Shown here piece after piece: positions 1 to 5,313 of a stretch of 11,066 nucleotides of DNA (within the stretch, counting starts at the first letter, position 1; each line of letters begins with the position of its first letter). Where the stretch lies: NCBI GenBank assembly GCA_050697155.1, contig JBOGZD010000095.1, positions 1 to 11,066 on the forward strand. The letters run 5' to 3'. The DNA comes from JBOGZD01 sp050697155. Its GTDB lineage: Bacteria; Actinomycetota; Thermoleophilia; Solirubrobacterales; 70-9. The notes under the pieces are model-generated. The model saw only the letters and a list, made by a program, of their open reading frames with translations, had not been told where the DNA came from and searched no databases. Position numbers and translations under genes: made by a program.

Positions 1-149
1 AGCATCCGGCCAGCGCTCGAGGGCCCCGTCCGGCCTTTCACCTGCTCACCACCCCACACGGCGAACCTGACATCACCTACGGGCTCAGCGACTCACTCCT
101 CACGGCTTGCTGCATGATCCGGGCTAGTGCAAAGCGCGATCAAGGTGTT
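1..149. other. Leading stretch with no supported gene
   Basis: I find no convincing gene here. The plus frame shared with the CsaA-like gene stays open to the window start, but its translation has no family character. A short minus-strand frame open to the window edge is equally unpatterned. It probably holds the CsaA-like gene's promoter, but I could not identify clean boxes. Confidence 0.4.
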
Positions 150-494
150 GTGACGACGCAGCCGGAGATCAGCTGGGACCAGTTCGAGGCGGTGGAGATG
201 CGCGTCGGGCGGGTGGTCTCGGTCGAGGACTTCCCCGAGGCCCGGGTGTCGGCGTGGAAACTCGAGATCGACTTCGGGCCCGAGATCGGCCGCAAGCGCT
301 CCTCGGCCCAGATCACCAACTACGAGCGCTCGGAGCTCGAGGGCCGGCTGGTGGTCGCGGTCGTCAACTTCCCGCCGAAGCGGATCGGGCCGTTCGTCTC
401 CGAGGTGCTGGTGCTGGGCGCCCTCGACGACCACAAGGGGGTCATCCTGCTGCGCCCCGACCAGGAGGTCGAGCTCGGGGACCGGATCGCCTGA
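150..494 (+). CDS. csaA: CsaA-like tRNA-binding (OB-fold) protein
   Basis: The protein resembles CsaA, a small dimeric OB-fold protein related to the C-terminal tRNA-binding domain of methionyl-tRNA synthetase. Family members bind tRNA, and some have been described as secretion chaperones; it would act in the cytoplasm. From a GTG start it is 114 residues, close to the usual CsaA length of about 110. The family pattern is clear: an opening FEAVEMRVGRV stretch (residues 12-22), a KLEIDFG strand (37-43), SAQITNY (52-58) and the near-invariant NFPPKRIGPFVSEVLVLG (73-90). An in-frame ATG at 114 would add 12 residues of no family character. The GTG at 150 has a weak AAGG five bases upstream and matches the family length, so I prefer it. 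It converges on the DUF6812-like gene with only 8 bp between the stop codons. The family is certain; the exact start is less so. Confidence 0.88.
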   Translation: MTTQPEISWDQFEAVEMRVGRVVSVEDFPEARVSAWKLEIDFGPEIGRKRSSAQITNYERSELEGRLVVAVVNFPPKRIGPFVSEVLVLGALDDHKGVILLRPDQEVELGDRIA

Positions 495-502
495 GCCAGC
501 AT

Positions 503-769
503 CTAAGAGGCTGAATCGCCGTTGCGGCTCTCGTCCGCGGGATAGGCGAGCTGGATGTGGGTGCGGGCGACGGCGATGAAGGCGCGCTCGCGCTGCGCGC
601 CGCCGCCGTGCGAGGCGATCTCGGCATTGGCGAGTGGGATGAAGTCCGTGTCGCCGCGGTTGAGGTAGTCCGAGAGCCGGCTGCGGTACCCCTCACGCGG
701 CATCGTCAGGTCGCCGACGATCGTGTGACGGTCGGTCTCCAGCACGATGCGCTCGACCCGGCTCTCCAT
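503..769 (-). CDS. DUF6812-like small protein of unknown function
   Basis: This 88-residue protein has the look of a conserved actinobacterial family, which I recall as DUF6812. The N-terminal half is highly patterned: RIVLETDRHTIVGDLTMPREGYRSRLSDYLN (residues 7-37) followed by FIPLANAEI (residues 43-51). The alternating strands suggest a small beta-rich domain; no catalytic motif, signal peptide or membrane segment is visible. The C-terminal tail is polar and poorly structured. The ATG at 769 is the natural start because the family pattern begins directly after it, and there is no purine-rich Shine-Dalgarno. Instead TAACGT lies 8 bases upstream, as expected of a leaderless transcript. It is divergent from the helical protein at 817, with 47 bp between starts. 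I cannot assign a role. Confidence 0.78.
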   Translation of the reverse strand: MESRVERIVLETDRHTIVGDLTMPREGYRSRLSDYLNRGDTDFIPLANAEIASHGGGAQRERAFIAVARTHIQLAYPADESRNGDSAS

Positions 770-777
770 CGCCGAGG

Positions 778-783
778 ACGTTA
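778..783 (-). promoter_or_regulatory. Candidate -10 box for a leaderless transcript (DUF6812-like gene)
   Basis: On the minus strand TAACGT fits the actinobacterial -10 pattern TANNNT and is followed by 8 bases and then the ATG at 769. No Shine-Dalgarno is present. The distance places the transcription start at or within a base or two of the ATG. No good -35 is visible, so this is a spacing-based inference. Confidence 0.4.
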
Positions 784-801
784 CCGCGGCCGCCCCGTGG
801 G

Positions 802-807
802 TAGGCT
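802..807 (+). promoter_or_regulatory. Candidate -10 box for a leaderless transcript (gene at 817)
   Basis: TAGGCT fits TANNNT and lies 9 bases before the ATG at 817, with no Shine-Dalgarno in between (CGCCCAGCG). It is a mirror-image arrangement to the -10 box of the divergent gene on the other strand. No clear -35 is visible. Confidence 0.4.
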
Positions 808-816
808 CGCCCAGCG

Positions 817-1293
817 ATGGGAAGCCACCTGGCCACCTACCTGCGCGACCACCATGCCGGCGCCACCGGCGGGGTCGAGCTCGCCCGTCGCGCTGCGGGC
901 TCGAACGAGGGCAATGCCTACGGCAAGGAGCTGGCGCGGATCGCCGCCGAGATCGCCGAGGACCGTGACGCGCTCGAGCGGGTGATGGAGGAGCTCGGGG
1001 TCCGCGCGGATCCGATCAAGGACCGCGCCGCCTGGGTGGCGGAGAAGCTCGGCCGGCTGAAGCCGAACGGCAGCCTGGTCAGCTACTCGCCGCTGAGCCG
1101 GGTGATCGAGCTCGAGGGACTGGTGCTCGGGGTGACCGGCAAGGTCGCTCTGTGGGAGTCGCTGAAGGCGGCCACGCCCCCCGGGGTCGAGACCGTGGAC
1201 CTCGAGCGGCTCGCCGAGCGCGCCGCCGACCAGCGCAGCCGCCTCGAGGACCTGCGCCGCACCGCCGCCTCCGAGGCGCTCGGCAAGGGCTGA
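817..1293 (+). CDS. Conserved helical protein, possibly ferritin-like bundle, unknown function
   Basis: This 158-residue protein is almost entirely alpha-helical by composition. It has long amphipathic stretches at about 2-28, 35-62, 65-82, 93-118 and 128-155, with no signal peptide and no membrane segment. The opening LATYLRDHHAGATGGVELA (5-23), the NGSLVSYSPLSRVIELEGL block (84-102) and acidic helix residues (E45, D49, E98, E100) recall four-helix ferritin-like proteins. However, no complete EXXH pair is present, so metal binding is not supported. I recall similar uncharacterised proteins in Thermoleophilia but cannot name the family. The ATG at 817 is preceded by a leaderless-type -10 box. 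It is divergent from the DUF6812-like gene and converges on the thioesterase gene with 5 bp between stop codons. It was probably transcribed alone. Confidence 0.7.
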   Translation: MGSHLATYLRDHHAGATGGVELARRAAGSNEGNAYGKELARIAAEIAEDRDALERVMEELGVRADPIKDRAAWVAEKLGRLKPNGSLVSYSPLSRVIELEGLVLGVTGKVALWESLKAATPPGVETVDLERLAERAADQRSRLEDLRRTAASEALGKG

Positions 1294-1305
1294 GAGGCTC
1301 AGGCC
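1288..1305. terminator. Small hairpin across convergent stop codons
   Basis: CTGAG (1290-1294) and CTCAG (1298-1302) can pair around a 3-base loop. GG at 1288-1289 can pair with CC at 1304-1305 if G1303 bulges. The element contains the stop codons of both the helical protein (1291-1293) and the thioesterase (1299-1301, minus). There is no U-tract. It is short, so the call is weak and rests mainly on location and on the similar layout at two other convergent ends. Confidence 0.3.
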
Positions 1306-2102
1306 TCGGCGCCGAGCAGGAGCCCGAGCTGGCGTGACTGGGCGACCAGCGTGCCCTGCTCGGACCAGAGCTCGCCGTCCTCCTCGAAGAACCCGTCGCG
1401 TACCAGCCGGGTGCGAAAGCGCCCCAGGAGCAGGCCGTCGTCAAGTGGCGTCGGGGCGCGGAAGTGGATCGTCAGGTCGATCGTCGGCGCCGGGGCGAGC
1501 GCGGTCAGCCGCGGCCACGGCGCCGGAAACCAGGCGTCGGCGAGCACCGCGATCGCGAGCGCGTCGAGCGGCCGTTGCTGCCGCAGGCCGAGCCAGCCGC
1601 CGACCTCGGCGCGGTCGGCGCGAGTGAACGGTCTCGCCCCGAAGCGGTGCTGCATCGTCAGCCGCCCGGTGAACGGCGGCGGGGGTGCGTTCCCCCGTAA
1701 CTCACTCTGCGGCGTCTCGCGCCCGCCCGGCGGCTCGACGTCGGGAATCGGCGACTCGTCCAGCACCGGCCCGGGCCAGGGCTTCGAGTAGGAGCCGAGC
1801 GCGAGCCCGAGCAGCTTGTCGCCCTGCTCGAGCCGGCCGCTGACGGTGCTCAGCGAGCGACCCGCGCGCTCGACCACGGCGGTCGCGGTCACCGGGCCCG
1901 GCTCGGGCACCCGCATGAAGTGCATCGTCGCCGAGCGGGGCGTACGGTCCGGATCGTCGACCGCAAGCTCGAGCGCGCGCAGCATGATCGCCATTACGTA
2001 GCCGCCGAGTGGTCCCCGCGGGGTGTCCCAACCCTCCGTGACCGCGCCGCGCCAGACCCCGTCGCCCACCGGCTCAAGCCCAGTATCGGCGTCGAAATCC
2101 AT
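1299..2102 (-). CDS. Acyl-CoA thioesterase-like protein, double hotdog (TesB/TE-II-like)
   Basis: This 267-residue protein is predicted to hydrolyse acyl-CoA thioesters in the cytoplasm. The N-terminal hotdog domain (about 10-110) shows GWDTPRGPLGGYVMAIMLRA (24-43) with a downstream HFMRVPEPGPVTATAVVERAGRS-type beta block (61-83) typical of acyl-CoA thioesterases. A second hotdog half is visible near the C-terminus, where an IDLTIHFRAP strand precedes a GELWSEQGTLVAQSRQLGL stretch, as in TesB-like double-hotdog enzymes. The two halves are joined by a Pro-rich linker. The frame stays open upstream to 2228, but the ATG at 2102 begins at the domain, has an AGG-type ribosome site about 6 bases upstream, and leaves room for the divergent RsbW-like promoter. 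The substrate chain length cannot be told. It converges on the helical protein gene. Confidence 0.83.
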   Translation of the reverse strand: MDFDADTGLEPVGDGVWRGAVTEGWDTPRGPLGGYVMAIMLRALELAVDDPDRTPRSATMHFMRVPEPGPVTATAVVERAGRSLSTVSGRLEQGDKLLGLALGSYSKPWPGPVLDESPIPDVEPPGGRETPQSELRGNAPPPPFTGRLTMQHRFGARPFTRADRAEVGGWLGLRQQRPLDALAIAVLADAWFPAPWPRLTALAPAPTIDLTIHFRAPTPLDDGLLLGRFRTRLVRDGFFEEDGELWSEQGTLVAQSRQLGLLLGAEA

Positions 2103-2175
2103 CACACCTGGCTCGCGCTCCGCACCACAGACATCGGAATCTCCTCCGCGCTCACGGCCGCGGCACGATATCCGT

Positions 2176-2205
2176 TGCGTGACGAGCGACAACTGCGTGA
2201 CGAGC
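2176..2205 (+). repeat. Two 12-bp direct repeats in a divergent promoter region
   Basis: TGCGTGACGAGC occurs at 2176-2187 and again, perfectly, at 2194-2205. The repeats have an 18-bp period, so they are roughly two helical turns apart. They lie in the 143-bp gap between the thioesterase start (2102, minus) and the RsbW-like start (2246, plus), upstream of the latter's ribosome site. A pair of tandem sites for one regulator is a natural reading, but no regulator is identified. Confidence 0.5.
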
Positions 2206-2245
2206 CGCACTATCGCGTTCCGTCTCACCGCGTAGAAAGGGGAAT

Positions 2246-2665
2246 GTGCCGGCGACCACGAAAGCCCCCCAGGAGATGATCTCGCTCGAGCTGCCCGCGG
2301 TGCCCGAGGCGGTGCCCGCGGCGCGCCATGCGGTTGCCGACTTCGCCCGCTACCACGAGGCCGACGTCGCCGGAATCAACATGGCGGTCTCCGAGGCCGT
2401 GGGAAACGCCGTTCGCCACGCCTTCCTGCGCCGGGACCCGGGATCGATCTGGGTGCGGGCCGGGCGCATCGACGACGCGATCGTGGTCGTGGTGGAGGAC
2501 GACGGCAGCGGGGTCGAGCCGCGGATCGACAGCCCCGGGCTCGGACTGGGGATTCCGATCATCGAGAGCGTCTGCGAGACGCTGACGATCGAGCGCCGGG
2601 AGGGCGGCGGGGCGCGCGTGGTGATGCGGTTTGCGCTCGTCGGCGCGCCTTCACCCGCCGGCTGA
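2246..2665 (+). CDS. RsbW-like anti-sigma factor / serine kinase (HATPase_c_2)
   Basis: This 139-residue protein has a GHKL-type ATP-binding fold like RsbW and SpoIIAB. Such proteins sequester a sigma factor and phosphorylate an STAS antagonist on serine. The N box is visible as NMAVSEAVGNAVRHA (45-59, with E50 and N54). The G1 box is EDDGSGV (84-90, D86 and G87), and the G2 glycine box is GLGLGIPII (98-106). The GTG at 2246 is chosen because it has a good AAGGGG at 2237-2242; the ATG at 2276 has GGAG directly abutting it and would trim the N-terminus. It converges on an STAS protein gene, its likely partner, but no SigB-type sigma gene is in the window, so its target may be encoded elsewhere. 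It is an orphan-type switch kinase; kinase activity is inferred from the family. Confidence 0.88.
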   Translation: MPATTKAPQEMISLELPAVPEAVPAARHAVADFARYHEADVAGINMAVSEAVGNAVRHAFLRRDPGSIWVRAGRIDDAIVVVVEDDGSGVEPRIDSPGLGLGIPIIESVCETLTIERREGGGARVVMRFALVGAPSPAG

Positions 2666-2687
2666 GCGCCCGGGGAAGCCGGGCGCT
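2665..2687. terminator. Bidirectional hairpin between RsbW-like and STAS genes
   Basis: A perfect 9-bp inverted repeat, AGCGCCCGG (2665-2673) and CCGGGCGCT (2679-2687), flanks a 5-base loop. It starts on the last base of the RsbW-like stop codon and overlaps the STAS gene stop (2686-2688, minus), so it fills the whole convergent gap. There is no run of Ts on either side, as is common for GC-rich actinobacterial terminators. Confidence 0.6.
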
Positions 2688-3033
2688 ACTCGTCGAGCGC
2701 GATCAGCCCGGAGCTGAGCAGCCCGGCGATTCGAAAGACCTTCTGCGGCTGGGAGTGCAGCCGGGTGACCGCAAGCCGGCGCCCCCCCTGCTCGACCAGC
2801 CGCCGGCCGGCGCGGACGATGGTCGAGATCCCGGTCGAGTCGATGAAGGTGCAGCGCTGGAAGTCGACGACGATCTCGCCCCCGGCGTCGATCGCCGCGC
2901 TGAGCGCGTTGTCGAGCTGCGGAGCGCTGGCGAGGTCGAGCTCGCCGTTGAGGACGATCGCCGTCCCCCCGCCATCCGGTCGGTCGATCGAAAGCTCGAA
3001 GTCCTGTTCGCGCTCATGCGGTTCGGCTGCCAT
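2686..3033 (-). CDS. STAS-domain anti-sigma factor antagonist (RsbV/SpoIIAA-like)
   Basis: This 115-residue protein is a single STAS domain. Unphosphorylated antagonists of this family bind the RsbW-like kinase and free the sigma factor; phosphorylation of a conserved serine switches them off. That site is visible in FIDSTGIS (63-70), where Ser66 is the expected phosphorylated residue. The upstream GELDLASAPQLDNALSAAI block (30-48) is also typical of the family. The ATG at 3033 has a purine-rich GAGAGGGA just upstream. The gene converges on the RsbW-like kinase gene instead of forming the usual antagonist-kinase operon, so each partner has its own promoter. No SigB-type promoter (GTTT and GGGTA boxes) is obvious upstream. 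Confidence 0.88.
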   Translation of the reverse strand: MAAEPHEREQDFELSIDRPDGGGTAIVLNGELDLASAPQLDNALSAAIDAGGEIVVDFQRCTFIDSTGISTIVRAGRRLVEQGGRRLAVTRLHSQPQKVFRIAGLLSSGLIALDE

Positions 3034-3159
3034 CGATCCCTCTCATCCGAAGTTGGTCCGGCCGGACGAGAGCACCCCCCTCGGGCCGCAGCGGTAGGCC
3101 CTCGCCTGTCCGCCGAGCATACGCCGCTACCGGGGCGGCTGCGTTCCAGGCAGACCGAC

Positions 3160-3807
3160 TCAGCTCGAGACGCGGTATCGGAGGTGGGTGACGGCGGGGG
3201 CGCTGACGACCCTGGTGCTCTCGAGGTTCGGCGGCCGGTCGCCGAGACCGTCGAACAGGCGCACGCCCGCGCCGAGGAGGACCGGGGCGAGGTGGACCTG
3301 GACGTCGTCGACCAGACCCGCCCTGAGGTATTGCTGAACCGCGTTCGCCCCGCCCGCTACGTGGACGTCCTTGTCCTCGGCGGCAGCCCGAGCCTGCTCG
3401 AGCGCGGCCTCGATCCCGTCCGTGACGAAGGTGAAGCTGGTTCCGCCCTGCCTCGCCTCGGCCTCGCGAGCGTGGTGGGTGAGTACGAACACCGGGACCC
3501 GGAAGGGAGGCTCGTCTCCCCACCAGGCGTCGGCATTGGGATCGTCCGGCCATGGCCCCTCACCCCCGCTGAACATCCGCCGGCCCATGATCACCGCGCC
3601 GGTGCGCGCGAGCGATTCGTCCACCACCGCGGAGCTGGGGCTGGTCTCACCGCCGGCCTCGCCGTGGCGCTCGCGCCAGGCTGCCAGGGCGAACGCCCAC
3701 TCGTGCAGCTGCTCGCCGCCCTTTCCCAGAGGCTCCCCGAGCGTCTGGTTCGGCCCGGCCACGAACCCGTCCAACGACATCGAGATGTCCACAAAGACCT
3801 TTGCCAT
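3160..3807 (-). CDS. Dihydrofolate reductase / RibD C-terminal family protein
   Basis: This 215-residue protein belongs to the DHFR-like superfamily that includes the RibD C-terminal domain, which uses NADPH; its true substrate is unknown. The family signatures are present: KVFVDISMSLDGFVAG (3-18), GAVIMGRRMF (70-79), VHVAGGANAVQQYL (148-161) and LAPVLLGAGVRLF (173-185). It is soluble, with no signal peptide. The ATG at 3807 has an excellent AGGAGG ribosome site 5 bases upstream, so this gene is probably translated from a leadered transcript, unlike its divergent neighbour. It is divergent from the ArsR-SRPBCC operon with a 141-bp gap between starts. DHFR-like, ArsR, SRPBCC and YCII proteins recur together in actinobacteria, but a shared pathway is not established. 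Confidence 0.87.
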   Translation of the reverse strand: MAKVFVDISMSLDGFVAGPNQTLGEPLGKGGEQLHEWAFALAAWRERHGEAGGETSPSSAVVDESLARTGAVIMGRRMFSGGEGPWPDDPNADAWWGDEPPFRVPVFVLTHHAREAEARQGGTSFTFVTDGIEAALEQARAAAEDKDVHVAGGANAVQQYLRAGLVDDVQVHLAPVLLGAGVRLFDGLGDRPPNLESTRVVSAPAVTHLRYRVSS

Positions 3808-3911
3808 CGTGCCTCCTGACTTCGCGGGGGATCGGCGCCCGGACGAAGCGCCTCGGGAAAGTGCAGGTTAGGACCGGCGAGCCAGACGAAAGTCATCGCC
3901 GGCAGGGCCTC

Positions 3912-3941
3912 TTGACAGGTGACCAAACAGTCACCTATACT
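3912..3941 (+). promoter_or_regulatory. Sigma-70 promoter of the ArsR-SRPBCC operon
   Basis: TTGACA (3912-3917) and TATACT (3936-3941) are separated by 18 bp. The -35 matches the consensus at 6 of 6 positions and the -10 at 5 of 6. Only 7 bases separate the -10 box from the ATG at 3949, which places the transcription start at or beside the A of the ATG. This is the clearest promoter in the window. Confidence 0.85.
3917..3936. promoter_or_regulatory. Operator-like perfect inverted repeat between -35 and -10
   Basis: AGGTGAC (3917-3923) and GTCACCT (3930-3936) form a perfect 7-bp inverted repeat around CAAACA. It occupies the spacer and touches both promoter boxes, so a bound dimer would block polymerase. 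ArsR-family repressors are dimers that bind such sites, and this gene's own product is the obvious candidate. Autorepression is inference. Confidence 0.75.
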
Positions 3942-3948
3942 CCCCGGC

Positions 3949-4254
3949 ATGGACGCGGTGTTCAAGGCGCTCGCAGACCCGACGCGACGAAGCCTGCTCG
4001 ACGCGCTGTTCGCAAACGACGGGCAGACGCTGAGCGCGCTCGAGCAGGGGCTGCCGATGACGCGCTTCGGCGTCATGAAGCATCTGCGGGTGCTCGAGGA
4101 GGCGAGTCTCGTGACCACCAAGCGACGCGGTCGCGAGAAGCTCCACTTCCTGAACCCGGTCCCGATCAGGCTCGTCCACGATCGGTGGGTGAGCAAATAC
4201 GCCGAGCCCTGGGTGGCGACGCTCAGCGGGCTCAAGGAACGACTGGAGGACTAG
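3949..4254 (+). CDS. ArsR-family winged-helix repressor (SRPBCC-associated)
   Basis: This 101-residue DNA-binding protein matches the ArsR/SmtB fold: an opening DAVFKALADPTRRSLLDAL (2-20), a recognition region TRFGVMKHLRVLEEASLV (38-55) and a wing KRRGREKLHFLN (58-69). It contains no cysteine and none of the usual metal-binding motifs, so it is not a metal sensor; it belongs to the type paired with AHSA1-like SRPBCC proteins. The ATG at 3949 is chosen because the ArsR pattern begins there and the promoter sits directly upstream. An in-frame GTG at 3919 lies inside the operator. No Shine-Dalgarno exists and the transcript is probably leaderless. The stop is 3 bp before the SRPBCC gene, so the two are co-transcribed. 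The effector is unknown and may be the SRPBCC ligand. Confidence 0.9.
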   Translation: MDAVFKALADPTRRSLLDALFANDGQTLSALEQGLPMTRFGVMKHLRVLEEASLVTTKRRGREKLHFLNPVPIRLVHDRWVSKYAEPWVATLSGLKERLED

Positions 4255-4257
4255 ACG

Positions 4258-4773
4258 ATGGAGAAGGTAACGCCGGTCTCGTACGCTGCCGGAACGGCCC
4301 CCGTCAGCGGCACCGCCGTTTTCGAGATCTACATCAAGACGACCGCGGAGCGCCTATGGGACGCGATCACCGACCCCGAGATGAGGGCCAAGTACAGCTT
4401 CGGAGTCGAGACGAGCTCGGACTGGACGCCCGGGTCGAGCTACAACGCCTCGGTCCCCGGGGTCATCGACATCGCGGCGGGTGAGAACCTCGAGGTCGAT
4501 CCTCCGCGCCGGCTCGTCCAGAGCTTCACCGCTCTTTGGAGCGACGAGGTGAAGGGCGAGGGGACCTCGAGGGTCACCTGGGAGATCGAGCCGGTCGGCA
4601 CCTCATGCCGGCTGACCGTCACCCACGACCAGCTCCCCGAGGACGCCAACGCGGAGCTCTACGGCGGCTGGCCGATGATCCTCTCCGGGCTGAAGACGCT
4701 GCTGGAGACCGGCGAGCTGCTCGACACTCCCGGCTCGCTGCGCTACGCGAAGGCCGCGGACTCGGCGGCCTGA
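4258..4773 (+). CDS. SRPBCC (AHSA1-like) domain protein
   Basis: This 171-residue protein has the helix-grip SRPBCC fold that holds small hydrophobic ligands; the AHSA1 subgroup is named after the Hsp90 co-chaperone Aha1. The pattern is visible: FEIYIKTTAERLWDAITDPE (22-41), a short beta block around residues 44-66, PPRRLVQSF (82-90), SRVTWEIEP (104-112) and a C-terminal helix YGGWPMILSGLKTLLETG (135-152). It begins 3 bp after the ArsR stop with GGAGGA at 4245-4250, so it is translated from the same mRNA with a normal ribosome site. ArsR-SRPBCC pairs are common; the ligand and reaction are unknown. It converges on the PPOX-family gene across a strong hairpin. A remnant of a second SRPBCC gene lies at about 6928-7086. 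Confidence 0.9.
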   Translation: MEKVTPVSYAAGTAPVSGTAVFEIYIKTTAERLWDAITDPEMRAKYSFGVETSSDWTPGSSYNASVPGVIDIAAGENLEVDPPRRLVQSFTALWSDEVKGEGTSRVTWEIEPVGTSCRLTVTHDQLPEDANAELYGGWPMILSGLKTLLETGELLDTPGSLRYAKAADSAA

Positions 4774-4792
4774 GCGGTGGACCCTGGCCGAT

Positions 4793-4825
4793 CTAGTGCC
4801 GTGTCCCAGTGGGACACGGCGCTAG
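4793..4825. terminator. Strong bidirectional terminator-like hairpin
   Basis: CTAGTGCCGTGTCCCA (4793-4808) and TGGGACACGGCGCTAG (4810-4825) pair in 15 of 16 positions; the remaining position is a T-G wobble. One base separates the arms, so the real loop is 5 bases with the inner pairs open. The right arm contains the stop codon of the PPOX-family gene (4822-4824, minus). It sits between two convergent operons, and neither side has a T-run. Confidence 0.7.
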
Positions 4826-5313
4826 TCGAGCCATTCGCCCCTGCGCATCAGGTGGCGGTCCTCGAGCTCGTTAGCCTCGCGCCAGGCCTGGATGCGCTGC
4901 GGCGTGATCCGGACGTAGACGTACTCGTCGGCGAGGGTTCTCGGGTCGAATCCCGCAGCCTGCGCGTGCGCGTCCTCCAGACCGGCGTCGGCGCCGATTG
5001 GAATCGCCTCCACCGGGCCTTCGACGATGACGACATCCCGGGTGGGGCCGAGCGCCACCCGCGCCCAGCCGGCACGGATGAGGTTCAGGCCGGTGCGGCT
5101 GGCGCGGGGAGTCGCGATCGTCATGGTCGAGCCGTCCCAGTAGTAGGAGAGCGGGACGAGGTAGGCGCCGCCAGCCTCGCCCGCCGGCGCGACCCACAGG
5201 TCGACCTGGCTGGCCAGCTTCGCCAGCGTGTCGATCCTGCGCTGCGATCGCGGGCGGGCGGGCTCGGGCTCGGGCTGATCAGCTTCTGTCGGCATCCGCT
5301 GCTCCGCGCTCAC
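4822..5313 (-). CDS. Pyridoxamine 5'-phosphate oxidase-like (PPOX) family protein
   Basis: This protein of 163 residues has the split beta-barrel flavin- or F420-binding fold. Members reduce or oxidise small molecules with FMN or F420, or only bind the cofactor. The characteristic strands are VDLWVAPAGEAGGAYLVPLSYYWDG (37-61), MTIATPRASRTGLNLIRAG (64-82) and VALGPTRDVVIVEGPVEAI (86-104). A disordered, Pro/Glu-rich stretch occupies residues 10-23. The GTG at 5313 overlaps the stop of the sigma factor gene in a GTGA, suggesting translational coupling. An ATG at 5295 with GGAG six bases upstream is a serious alternative and would remove only six residues. It is the last gene of the YCII-sigma-PPOX operon. 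FMN versus F420 cannot be told from the sequence. Confidence 0.83.
   Translation of the reverse strand: MSAEQRMPTEADQPEPEPARPRSQRRIDTLAKLASQVDLWVAPAGEAGGAYLVPLSYYWDGSTMTIATPRASRTGLNLIRAGWARVALGPTRDVVIVEGPVEAIPIGADAGLEDAHAQAAGFDPRTLADEYVYVRITPQRIQAWREANELEDRHLMRRGEWLD

Noticed and set aside
1..149. Possible upstream coding sequence in the CsaA-like frame
   Set aside because: The frame is open by chance in GC-rich DNA, and its translation shows nothing recognisable. CsaA proteins do not carry such an extension.
491..512. Hairpin at the CsaA-DUF6812 convergent end
   Set aside because: Only AGCC and GGCT can pair, over an 11-base loop, which is too weak to call.
2103..2228. N-terminal extension of the thioesterase to 2228
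   Set aside because: The added 42 residues have no family pattern and would overlap the tandem repeats and promoter region; the ATG at 2102 starts at the domain.
3034..3159. SigB- or ECF-type promoter upstream of the STAS gene
   Set aside because: A GGAAC and a GTA box are present on the minus strand, but the 20-bp spacing is too long for an ECF promoter, and no GTTT/GGGTA pair is seen.
2755..3819. Plus-strand open frame of 354 codons opposite the STAS and DHFR-like genes
   Set aside because: It runs across two real genes on the other strand and their gap, and has shadow-type composition and no motif.
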